A DNA stretch of 64,000 nucleotides from Echinarachnius parma (Eukaryota > Echinodermata > Echinoidea > Clypeasteroida > Echinarachniidae). How positions within the stretch are numbered: position 1 is the first letter of the stretch; each line of letters starts with the position of its first letter. The position numbers and the translations under genes were made by a program. Under the pieces are notes generated by a model, which had not been told where the DNA came from, made no database searches, and saw only the letters and a program-made list of their open reading frames with translations. The stretch covers positions 1 to 64,000 of the forward strand of contig JBAMJV010009079.1 in the NCBI GenBank assembly GCA_037951105.1, given 5' to 3'. Positions 11,039-21,300 of this stretch are shown piece by piece.

Positions 11039-13166
11039 AAAATTACCATAATTAATTAATGGAGACAAATTTCAAAATTCTGTGTAGAAGTTTAGTGTAC
11101 CAAAGTTAGCTCTACCAGATAAAGCAAACCAAATCAAAATCGGTCGAGAAATGAAGGAGAAGAAGCATTTTTTGTGATTTTTTGGAATAAATTTGCATAA
11201 ATTACCATAATTAATTAATGGAGAAAAATTTCAAAATTCTGTGTAGAAGTTTAGTGTACCAAAGTTAGCTCTACCAGATAAAGCAAACCAAATCAAAATC
11301 GGTCAAGAAATGAAGGAGAAGAAGCATTTTTTGTGATTTCGAATAAATTTGCATAAATTAGCATATATAATGAAGTTCACGATTCTGTGTAGAAGTTTTA
11401 AATCCCCCTCCTAGCCCTATCTTATGAAACAATCAGAATCAAAATCGGTTGAAAAATAACGAAGAAGAAGCATTTTGAAAACTGTGGACGGACGGACGGA
11501 CGGACGGACGGACGACGGACGCCACGCCATGGCATAAGCTCATCGGGCCCTTCGGGCCGGATGAGCTAAAAATGGGCAGTTACGTATATTTTCAGTCAAT
11601 ATCAATATCTGTAATACATAAATAGATAAATCTATACACAATCAGATGAATCAAACAAAATACAAGTTATGTTCTGCATGTCAAGTGCAATGATTAATGT
11701 TATAATTTGATTTAGTTCCAAGTAGCATAGTTCTGTAAGAATGGATGGACAGATCTACAAAGAAAAAGTTAAACAAGTTAAATATCTAATGTCCAATGTA
11801 CAGATGTTGTAGAAGACATTCCATGCCCAATAAACTTCCTTTAACTTAAATCAATTTTTGTGCAGGCAAGCTTAAAAAGTAGTCCCTGATATACATATCA
11901 TTGTTTTCCCTGCTTACCTGTGGCCGATCTGCTCTCCCAAATATGTCATCATAATTTTCGCTGACAAAATTAGCAAGAATCTTGATATCTTCTGTAGAAA
12001 GATTTGATTTTCGGCTTGATTCCTGTAAATTGAATGAGATAATAGAACAATAAAAATACACATCAGAATTTCAATAATTTATGACTGAAATAAAACTAGC
12101 ATTGTATGTTGTCTAATGATCATATCTGTTAAAATTCTCAAATAGGAATTAAATGTGTACTAGTACTTCCGTCTACTACTAGTACTACTTCAACTTGTAC
12201 GTTATTTTAGGATTTAGTGTATTGAATTAGTTTTGTTCGCTTACTTCAGTCAACGCATCAAGCTAGTTGTGTATGACTATCCTGCATGGGAGTGCACATG
12301 CACTCGCCGTTTTTTTAAAGTGACAAACTGTCACTGGTATATAATCTCAACTACCTGGGGAGCATACTAGCCGTGCGCGTGCTGCCACTGATATGATAGT
12401 GCAAAGGCTAATTAACACAACGTCACAAGTCGCGATACGACTTGGAGAGAAGTCGAGGTGGTGCAGAAATCACGTATTTTGATTTGGAATGGAGCGAAAA
12501 ATTGTCATTTTTATCTAGCGCCAAGTTACACTTTACATCACATAACAATTAACATTGTGTATTAGGCCCCACCACTGCATGCTATACCATTATAACATAT
12601 AAACCTAACCCTTATTTAGTGGCTATACTCGTGGCATATCAATTTATAATAATATTAAAATGATTAATTATTAGCATAATTTAGGCTGGCGTTCTGCAAA
12701 CTCACGACAGCGACACAAAGGTCAAAGTCTTTGACAAGGGCAAGGCTTGTAATTGTAGACCAGAGACAGTCTACCATATCATGGCTGCAAGTTATGACAA
12801 AGAAAGGTGTTAAATTTTAGAGTTTAGTCTTACTCGAGTAAGATCAAGGGCAAGGACAAGGTCAAGGAGTGAAGGAGGTTTAATGTTATTTCGCGTTTAT
12901 AGCCAGGGAGACGGGGTTTTGGACATAGTAGCCACCGCAGAGTTTCGGCGGGGTGCGATCTCGATAACCGCTCTAGTGCAATTCACGCAATAATTCTCGT
13001 GAAACAAATCGAAGGGTTTCATTGAAATATAACAATTTTCTACATAGTTTGTCAACAAATAATATGTAAGGTTGATAACAATGACATATAATAGCTGAAT
13101 AACATAGCATGCAAACTCACAATCACACATTAAACACAAAATAAGATAAAAACTTACGGCCATCAT
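7400..13166 (-). CDS. Putative spliced gene encoding a small Myb/SANT-like protein (incomplete model)
   Basis: Minus-strand exons with GT-AG borders: 13166-13158 (ATGATGGCC, donor GTAAGT), 12022-11918 (105 nt, acceptor TTTACAG, donor GTAAGC), 10650-10525 (126 nt, acceptor TTTTTTTCTTGACAG), 9045-8985 (61 nt, weaker acceptor), 7474-7400 (acceptor TTCTTCATCTGCAG, stop TGA). Phases agree for exons 1-2 and for 3-4-5, but not from exon 2 (phase 0) to exon 3 (needs two carried bases), so an exon is missing or mis-drawn between 11918 and 10650. Exon 2 encodes LSTEDIKILANFVSENYDDI followed by FGRADRPQ, which resembles the first helices of Myb/SANT-like DNA-binding domains found in NAIF1-type and Harbinger Myb proteins (family knowledge; weak match). 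The C-terminus reads QPQDITGWDELIGTRFTV. Either a host gene or a transposon accessory gene, since it lies between inverted transposon arms. Confidence 0.45.
7944..8680. mobile_element. Non-autonomous hAT-type transposon, 737 bp, 8-bp TSD
   Basis: Perfect 15-bp inverted ends, CAGGGGCGTCGATCC at 7944 and its complement ending at 8680. Exact 8-bp direct repeat GATTTAAC at 7936-7943 and 8681-8688. The CAGGG-type terminus plus an 8-bp duplication are the defining traits of hAT elements. G-rich stretches near both ends continue the inverted similarity. No transposase; internal frames are meaningless. It lies in the last intron of the putative minus-strand gene. Confidence 0.92.
9528..9654 (-). pseudogene. 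Duplicated exon 3, frameshifted by one base
   Basis: Same borders and nearly the same sequence as 10525-10650, but 127 nt instead of 126. GGCCTATTGG replaces GGCCATTGG, so the frame runs into TGA about five codons later. It is therefore a decaying copy, or a poison exon if it is still spliced in. Confidence 0.55.
10525..10650 (-). CDS. Exon 3 of the minus-strand gene, intact copy
   Basis: It has a strong polypyrimidine acceptor (TTTTTTTCTTGACAG) and a GTAAGAA donor. In the open frame it encodes a stretch containing SLIVAELLAIGSSDPRSY, then MYLSLFIRPNFPAHFLGPNL. The last two bases (TG) combine with G of the exon at 9045 to give Trp, keeping the frame to the terminal exon. It sits in the second copy of a 1-kb tandem duplication. 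Confidence 0.45.
11918..12022 (-). CDS. Exon 2 of the minus-strand gene (helical, Myb/SANT-like)
   Basis: The clearest coding exon of this gene: 35 codons flanked by AATTTACAG and GTAAGCAGGG. It joins in frame to the ATGATGGCC leader at 13158-13166. The predicted peptide alternates hydrophobic and acidic residues as in a two-helix DNA-binding fold. Read-through past the donor adds unrelated residues before a stop. Confidence 0.5.
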
Positions 13167-13229
13167 TTGGTTCTTGCAGGCTTCTTGCTGTATTGGCAGA
13201 TTTCAGGCTCGTCCATAATTAGATTAAAA

Positions 13230-13372
13230 CAATTATTTTCGATGACAAGTTGTCATGAGCTTCGTGAAACGCATTTTTATGGACGATGACAACTTGTCAT
13301 GATGACAATTGAAATTTGTCATGATGACAAATTTGTCATGATGACAAAAAATTTCTTTGTGAAACACCCTCC
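13230..13372. repeat. GACAAATTTGTCAT palindrome array ending CTTTGTGAAACACCCTCC
   Basis: Repeats of ATGACAAATTTGTCATGATG end with CTTTGTGAAACACCCT, the inverse of the start at 1420. Partner arm of 1418-1608, or a related MITE. It lies just upstream of the putative first exon at 13166 and could sit in its promoter. Confidence 0.6.
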
Positions 13373-13584
13373 GGATGCGATGTATGGTACACTTACGTAC
13401 ACATAATATGGTCCACACATAATGCACCTGGAACATTTCCGGGCCTACTATAGGTCCATGCATTGCATAATACACACATTCCTAACTGTCGCGCCCGGTC
13501 CGCATAATGCACGTATAGAACATTTCCGGTCCCTGAAAGTACGGTCTAAATTGTGCCCGCGACCGGTCCCTGAAATTCACCCTT

Positions 13585-13977
13585 GGTGCGTATGTGTGTG
13601 TGTGTGTGAGTTTATGTATGTATATTATGTGTATATGTCTGTATTGTATGCATGTATGTATGAAATTATGAATCAATGTGTAACACTGTATGATTATCTG
13701 TATTTATGTGCTTGAATGAGTGTGTATGTTGGTATGTTTGCCCATGTACATCCCCTTCTAGGATTGATCGTACAGTTACAACACCTTTTTTAATATCGTA
13801 AAGTTACGATCAATTTTTAAAATTACGAACAATAATTACGATTAATATCGATCGTAACTTCTTTCTGCAACAGGATTGATCGTAAATTTTGGATTGATAG
13901 TAAGTTACGACCACTAAGGCCATTTACGATCAATTTTGGGACTTACGATCAATCGTAACTCTTTCTGCAACGGGGCC
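13585..13977 (-). repeat. Inverted copy of the 1609-2005 transposon arm
   Basis: Ends with CTCTTTCTGCAACGGGGCC at 13977 and begins in a TG-rich tract. It shares the TATTTATGTGCTTGAATGAG block and the double TTTCTGCAAC spacing with the left arm in reverse. Confidence 0.75.
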
Positions 13978-14680
13978 AAGAATAGACAATTAGTATTAAT
14001 GCTGACATAACATCATTATAATAAACTGGTCCAATAACTATTTGAGGTTGAACAAAAATAACCTAAAACCTTTACAGTTCCCCTGTGACTTGTTCTTTGG
14101 CTTATGGAAACTGAATAAAGAAATGTTTTTGGTTTGATTTTTCAAATGTCTCCCTTATTATGGTGATATTGAAGATTGAATTGGAGAGCATTTGGGAACG
14201 CTTTGCAATTGTAGACATAAGTATCCGATTTCAGACACTTTGATAGTCCATGGTATCCGAATTTGTATACTTTGCGCGAACGATCAGGATTTATATTAAA
14301 TCAATTGTCACTCTTTAAATAAATTGGTATATGATTTGAAATATAATTTTTGGAAAATTATTACAATGTTAATGGATCATTTAAATTACATAATGTCTTT
14401 GTTTCGAAAAGCAATGTATATATGGTCTTCTTTTCTCTTTTTTACCATTTGTACAAAAACATCAGACATCATTAAGAAGAATCGTGCAATGATTTTGGTA
14501 TATATAACTGCAGTTTAAAATATCAAGTTTGGTGACTAAAATTCAGTTTGACGAAAATTGTACTGTTAACCAGAACTCAACTATCTCTTTACGACCGATT
14601 TAAAATATTCTACTGACTTTATACAACATAAATTAAAAGGAAAATTATTCCACAACAATGGTGCACAGACACCCATTAAG
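13978..14680. other. No gene seen
   Basis: AT-rich. A decayed end of the TTAA-type MITE family is recognisable at about 14520-14590 (GGTGACTAAAATTCAGTTTG, then CCAGAACTCAACTATC). Nothing coding. Confidence 0.5.
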
Positions 14681-15024
14681 TGTATTCGTGGCTGAATGGT
14701 GAGCACCGGCCTAGCAATCCGGGGGTCTCGGGTATGATTCCCGACGAAGCATATTTGTCTTTGCTCATTTAAAACTATAGATTTCATGTTCTTTGCCTGG
14801 TAGTCCCATTTAAGTGGGGTTATGCTTATAAGTCATTTGTGACTTTTTAAAATCCCCACATTTACATAATGTTAGTGCAATTTTGTGTTTTCTTTGTTTT
14901 CTCTTCTGATATACTTGTTTTTATGTGTTATGTTATATTGTTTTAATTCAACTGTATGTACATAATTATGTTCATGTTTTTTATGCAAATGTGGAATAAA
15001 TTCAATTCAATTCAATTCAACTCA
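14680..15024 (+). mobile_element. tRNA-derived SINE with (ATTCA)n tail
   Basis: Box A TGGCTGAATGGT at 14689-14700 and box B GGTATGATTCC at 14731-14741 have tRNA spacing. A non-tRNA body follows, and a 3' tail of TTCAATTCAATTCAATTCAA type at about 14998-15022. It is a pol III-type short retroposon, not a functional tRNA, because the acceptor stem does not pair. A minus-strand frame here is incidental. Confidence 0.8.
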
Positions 15025-15310
15025 TTTATGGGACCGGAAGTGCTGGCGTTACCCTAGATTAACTTTCGATTCGACGTGTTGCTAGGGAGGCAAACATTAC
15101 CTCTTAATCAGGCTGATGGGAGTAACATGGGATTTAACTGTACAATATACCCGATTCGGTATCTTTTCCTGCGCTCCATTCATCCATTTAATCTGAAGCT
15201 AGTTGCTTGTACGTTTTGTATGTCGGTTTGTTTCCAATAATTAAGTTTCAGATACAAGACATCGCGTTGAAATTGTACACTCGTTAAGGATTAGTTCAAA
15301 ATACTGCAAG

Positions 15311-15392
15311 ATGGATTTTGTGCAATATTTCTCAGTATTCGTTTGTATCATCTCTCAATTCGGATCCCAGAAGATGATTCTTGCCGCTCAAG
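15311..15392 (+). CDS. Exon 1: start codon and signal peptide
   Basis: AAG-ATG-G start context. 27 codons plus one base, with a hydrophobic core (FVQYFSVFVCII) and a small-residue AAQ cleavage region; donor GTCAGT. A related exon at 51114-51198 has the same plan and the same AAQ-G junction. Confidence 0.8.
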
Positions 15393-18300
15393 GTCAGTTT
15401 CAAACACAATGCCTTTTAATCCTATCAGTGAATTTTAACAAGAAATTAATCAGCACTGTATTTTCGTTCAATATCAACAATGTGTAATAATATGGACTTT
15501 GAAAATATATTATTTATTTATTTCAGGAAATGTCGGACTTGTTGGGAAGCGCATTTCAAAGCCTACACAATTTCTAAAAAGATACAAAAAAGATTCGTAA
15601 TTGTTGTTTTGTATAACTATTTTACTAAGCATCACAGTATTTGAAGTAAGGTAATATTCAGTTAGTCATTATACTTAATTTGTACATGGCATGAAATTAT
15701 CCAGTAGACAATTTCATATCTGAACTTTTCCATCGTAAATATCTTTTGAACAAATTGGAAATTCGAAAAACCGAAACCTGTCCTGTGCTTGTAGTGTTAA
15801 TATGAATATGAAAAAGATATGAGAAAACCACAGCAGATCCAAGTAAGTTTTGAGGATTTAGACAATGTTACTAAGTCCATTCAATGTGTCAGGAGGGCGC
15901 CCCCTTGTGTTAACAGCTGTTTTTTTATGAAAACATCCCTGTAACTTTATTGAAGAGCTTAGTTCCAAAAGGCGCTTAATCCACTTTCAATAACAATTGA
16001 GTTAATGGTATCTCACAGAGGATCGAGGAAAAGCGCGCGTGCGATCTCGAGATTGATTGTTGCGACGGGTCCGACGAGGACGATTGATACGATCGTGAGT
16101 GTTGAACCTCTAACCCATTATCATGTGTTTCAATCGTGGTTTTGTCCTGTTGCTTTAAAGGGGGAGGGGAACTCAGACACCATGAATATACTTTACAAAA
16201 ACGTCATTACAACGTCATCAAAAGTATGCGATTGCGTTTTTGCAAATCGATTTGAAATTAAATTAGATAATTATCTACATAATTGGCCACTGTCTGACAT
16301 CGACTAATGAGTACGCCTTGTAACGCCATGCGCGCTTTCGCATATTCATATTATTTCATCATATCATACACCCACAATGCATTTGTGTGAGCTAAGCTCC
16401 GGCTTTCTATTCTGCTTATAATAAGGACGGTAAACGACAATGGTATAGGCCACGTGAGTGCGCGCGTGTATAGTTCGCCTTCTAGTTCTGCAATTGCACT
16501 TGAAGTCAAAATAAATCATTATGCCCCCCCCCCCCCTCCAAAGTTATACCGTGAAAAGCGCGATCGCCGCCGAAATGTGCACGTCAAGAAAAGTGAAGAT
16601 AATAATAATATTGTAATTTCTTTTTTGGGGGAAAACAAATCACTAATTTGCATAGTTATGGTAATTTATCAAAATAAGGTCAGAAGAATTTCATTTATGC
16701 CCATCAATCATACAGTTTGATAGTTAAATATGTTTTTTTTACTACATATATTCATTAGACCATTTGGAATAATAAAAAGTGGCCGGCTACATCAAAACCT
16801 ACTAATTGATGACAACAATTTGTCATCAGGTAGTATATTCTAAAGGGAAATTCATCGGCTTTAATTTGATACTTGGTTCAATTAATTAGGATTATTTGGT
16901 AGAGTTATGATACTTTTGATATATCATAATTCGTTAAGTTGAAACTGATATATCGACGTCGGGAGACGTCCCGACGAATTCAAGCTTATACTGATTGAAA
17001 TACAGCTATGTCAGGTCATTGAATACAATTGTGTCTGAAAACAGTATGTTTGTTGGTTCTTATAATTAGTTTTAAATATAGAACCAAAGGATATTATTGA
17101 ATACAAATAGGTAAAAGGTGAACATTGATGCCAGATTTAACACATACTGCCCATCGATTTTGACTACAATCGAAAACCGTTCCTAGAACGATTTAAATTC
17201 AATTATCAACAACTCGTTATTTTGGGAATCACTTATGAAATCTAAACGAATTCTTGTCTTACCATAAACCATAAACCAATGTACCAGATAGATGTGACAG
17301 TTCCAATAAATTGTAAGTGAATTTGTCACAGGTTGAGGATCGCTTTAATCATAGTTAATGCTTTGCATTTTGTATGCATCCATCGAACAGATCCATGGGA
17401 GTATAGTTCTGGATCCGGCGACGGTCCTACGCAGGCAACAGGTGAGTGTGGTTCTTTTTCTGTTTGAATAAAACACAGAATTATATCAGTATTGTATATT
17501 TTTTTAACATAATTACATGCACAGTATATGAGCCCAAGCACCACACTTTTGGCCATAAGTCGCTGTGGATCTTTTATACATAGCGCCTCAAAATCATACA
17601 AAATTGTCTCTGGGTGAAAATTTCAACTTAACGGGATTCGATACATACACATCTACATTCTCTGAAAATTGCAGGTCCTGATTCGAATTGTTTATACCAT
17701 AAATAATGATTTTGCTCGATGTGTAAGAATGCTTTTCTGTATGATGCAAAACTTTAAAAGCGATTTTCTCTGTTGTTTAACAAATAGCGAGGTTCTGGTC
17801 CACGTTATTAAATGACATTTTGCTGGCCTTCTAAAAATGTATATGTATCAAGTTATACATCATTTTAAAGCTGAAATCCTAGAGAATTCAAAGCACTAAA
17901 CGTCTCAATTTTGATATTTCCGACATTTAACCTAAAGTGTTAGAGGCGGACACATATTGCAATATTCTTGTCATGGTTATGGAAGGATTAATTAAATTCG
18001 ACGTTTTTATTACACATAGGATACTTAACTAGTGTATTACTTCCTATGGATAATCGTTTCGTGTAATGGATAGCCAGACACACATATACATGTATATATA
18101 TGCCATGATAGAAAACATGTTATTGGAAAGGTGGTGACTTTTTTGTAAAGAAGGTTTGTTATTACACATACAAACGTGCTTACAGAGATCAATTAATTCA
18201 TATGATTTGTCCCAAAGAGAAATTTAAAAGGTATTTACCAATTATGTTCCAAAGCTCTTTTGAATGATGTGTGATAGTTTTGTAAAGAAAACATGATCTA

Positions 18301-21300
18301 ATATAATTCAAATAATTAAAAAGTAAACATTGAAGTCATACTTCCAATCGATTTTGATTACAATCGAAAACCGTTCCTAGAACGATTTTAATTCAATTAT
18401 AAGCATCTCAATATGTTGGGAATCGCTTAGGAGCCTTGCAAAGTTTACACATTTCCAACCATCCAATTAAAATGTTGAAGTCGGTGGGTCGGTTCAGGGA
18501 CATTTTGGATAAATAAAAAAAAATGGAAAACCCCACCCAAAATAAAGTTTAAGTGTAACAAAACTGCGCTTTACTCGTCTCAAATCATATAATGACTTAT
18601 AAAAAGTCATTATATTATGATTTGAGTTGTCTGTCCACGTCGGAGATGGATTTCCCAAAAAAAATAATAATTTGGATAGGGGGGAGGGTGGGTGAGGAAA
18701 GCTCTATCCAAATCTTATTTGGATGTTTGACATTTGTTTAACTTTGCGAGGCCCCTTATGAAATGTAAACTAATTATTGTGTTACCATAATTCATGAACC
18801 AATGTACCATTCAGATGTGACAGCTCCACAAAATTGTAAGTTAATCTGTCAAATGTTTAGGATCGCTTTAATCATAGTTAATGCTTTGCATTTTGTATGT
18901 ATTCATCAAACAGATTCCTGGGATTATAGTTCTGGATCCGGCGACGGTCCTACGCAAACAACAGGTGAGTTTGTTTTTTGTTACGTTTGAATAACACAGA
19001 GAATCAATATTTTGAATGATGTGTGATAAAACAAAACAAATATAATAAAGATAGTACAAAAGTAAACATTGATGTCAGATTTCGTACATACTGCCCATCG
19101 AATTTTGACTACAATCGAAAACCGTTCCTAGAACGATTTTAATTCTATTTTACACATCTCTATAATTTGGGAAACACTTATCAAATCTAATCTAATTTTT
19201 GTGTTACTATAATCCATAAACCAATGCAGAGATCAAATTGATGTGACAGCTCCAAGAAATTGTAAGTGAATTTGTAAAATGTTATGGATCGCATTAAAGG
19301 GATAGTTGAGTTTTGGTAGAGAGGGCGCTACACATAATAATTTGTTTGTGAGATAATGAAAAACTGAGTGTACAATTTGTAAGAGCATAATATTTTAGTG
19401 ACAGAATAAACTTTATTTGATCAAAATCGGTTCAGAAACGGCTGAAATATCCATGAACGTAACTATTTGAAATAAATGTGGGGCCCCATAAATATTAGCT
19501 AATTTTTAACCAACCGTTACAAATTTTTAAAATATGCTTCCTCTTTTCAAAAATGTTCAAAAGAAATGTGTTAATAGTTGTTGATTATTGCTCTATCTAA
19601 TCACTATTTTTACGAACCTTCACATGCACAATAATGTATTTAAAATGGTTTTAACCAATGTGTTTTTAGAGAGCGCCATCTTGAGTTTGAGCGCCTCTGT
19701 TTGAATGATAAAAGGCTTTTTACTCAGTCGTTTTTTATTTTGAATTCCTTTTAAGCATGGTAGAGTTATAAACTATTGTTTTTAATTTAATGGTGATGGT
19801 TTTGGTTACTAAAATTCAGTTTGACCAAAACTGTACTCTCTTTACCAGAACTCACCTATCCCTTTAATGCTTTGCATTTTGTACCCATTCATCAAACAGA
19901 TCAGTGGGATTATGGTTCTGGTTCCGGCGACGGTCCTACGCCAACAACTGGTGAGTTGGGTTTATTTTATGTATGAATTACTACTGTAATGATGCTATGA
20001 GTATATCCCTGCCACCATAATGACAATATAAGAAAATCACAATTTCTTACACGGCCATGTAAAGGTAGCATGGTTGGTTGCCTCAACTAGTGTCAAATGT
20101 ATCAATTAGCAAGTGATAAGTTTCTTTTTGAGCTCAGTGTATGTACATCTAAGTGCGAGCGCTCACTCGGGCGTATTGCATGCATGCCCGAAACGATACT
20201 ACTATCGCATGGGCTATGCGATAAATCGCACATACTACCATATAACGTACGCGTATTGATTGAGCGGTCGTACAAACAAGTCGCGCGCGCGAACCACTAA
20301 ATAGCCGTGGTTCCGTACGTCGTAGTAGTTAATTGCATTGTTCTCAAATTACAGAAACATATCAGACCCCATGAGAGTATGATTGATATTCAATTATAGT
20401 ACCAAAACAACAAAGCATTGGTTTTATAATGCCCGGTGGTACCCTTTAATGTTTGTTTTTTGTTTTCTATTATTCTCTGGACCGCATTTTCGTTATGTTT
20501 TACTCAAATTTTCCCCAAGATTTCAGTTTGTTGTAGCTGAAATTATGCGCGTTAAGGAATGTGATCTTAATTTTTCGCATTAAACAAATATGAATGAATG
20601 AAGATCATAAATCAGATTACATGTCAAGGTGAATTTGTTGAAATGTACACAATGTGTTTTGTAATAAATAATACGTTGAGTGATAATTTTCTCTCCGTTT
20701 GGTGTTCCTGTTCCAGATTGTCCGCAGATATCAGATGCATTTGATGTTCCGTCATCCATGGGTGTAAGATTGTCACACTTCGGACTAGGAGGCGTGGCCA
20801 CGTTCTACTGTCACTCGGGTACACTGAGTCATGACGGCTCAATAATCTGCGGATCAGACGGAATGTGGGACCGGATTGGGAGTCTTCCCTCGTGTGTACG
20901 ATATGGTCAAGAAGCTGGAGGTAAATCATTATAAAATATGTGGCATATCAGGTGGAAAGGGGGGAATCCCCTATAGACTAGTTAGAACATTGAACAAGTT
21001 TACTATACCGTAAAGTACGGACAACGCACGCGTTAACTACTTAAAGCCCCGGTCACAACCCACCGTGCGTGTTTTTAGTCCTTTCGTTTTTTGGGGAGGC
21101 CACGGCCGCCACGTTTTTTTCTAAAAACGTGGGGAGGGAGCGGCAAGACCAGGGAGGGAGTACGTCAACGCACGTCACTCGCACGGTTGCGCAAGGTGTA
21201 AGTACGTGGCCCGCACGCCGTGCATCGTACGTTGCGCAAGTGGTAAGTGAGCTGTACGTGCTTACAACGTGCTTACTCGGTACGGTCCACTGAGTTCTGC

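Larger units (their letters stand above)
9493..11519. repeat. Tandem duplication of a ~1-kb unit (9493-10489 and 10490-11519)
   Basis: Both units run from ATGTAAATGTAAAACATTTA through the exon-3 copy, a pure (AAAT)n tract, two ~155-bp subunits containing GTTAGCTCTACCAGATAAAG, to a (GGAC)n tract. The second unit has a longer (AAAT)n stretch and is followed at 11519-11565 by a hairpin, CTCATCGGGCCCTTCGGGCC plus GGATGAGC. The tail (GGAC repeats and that hairpin) looks like a dispersed invertebrate repeat end. Confidence 0.9.
17082..19960 (+). repeat. Three duplicated exon-plus-intron cassettes
   Basis: Each Ser-Gly exon is preceded by the same 250-300 bp intron piece, marked by CGAAAACCGTTCCTAGAACG (near 17173, 18368, 19118), the TAAACCAATGTACC/ATGTGACAG block and TTAATGCTTTGCATTTTGTA just before the acceptor. 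Cassette 2 carries an inserted MITE at 18430-18755 and cassette 3 another at 19298-19863, so both insertions came after the triplication. Confidence 0.88.

Noticed and set aside
10784..11068. Ile-Tyr-Leu-Phe repeat frames
   Set aside because: Artefact of the (AAAT)n tract.
14689..14760. tRNA gene
   Set aside because: Box A and box B are present but acceptor-stem pairing is absent and a SINE body with (ATTCA)n tail follows.
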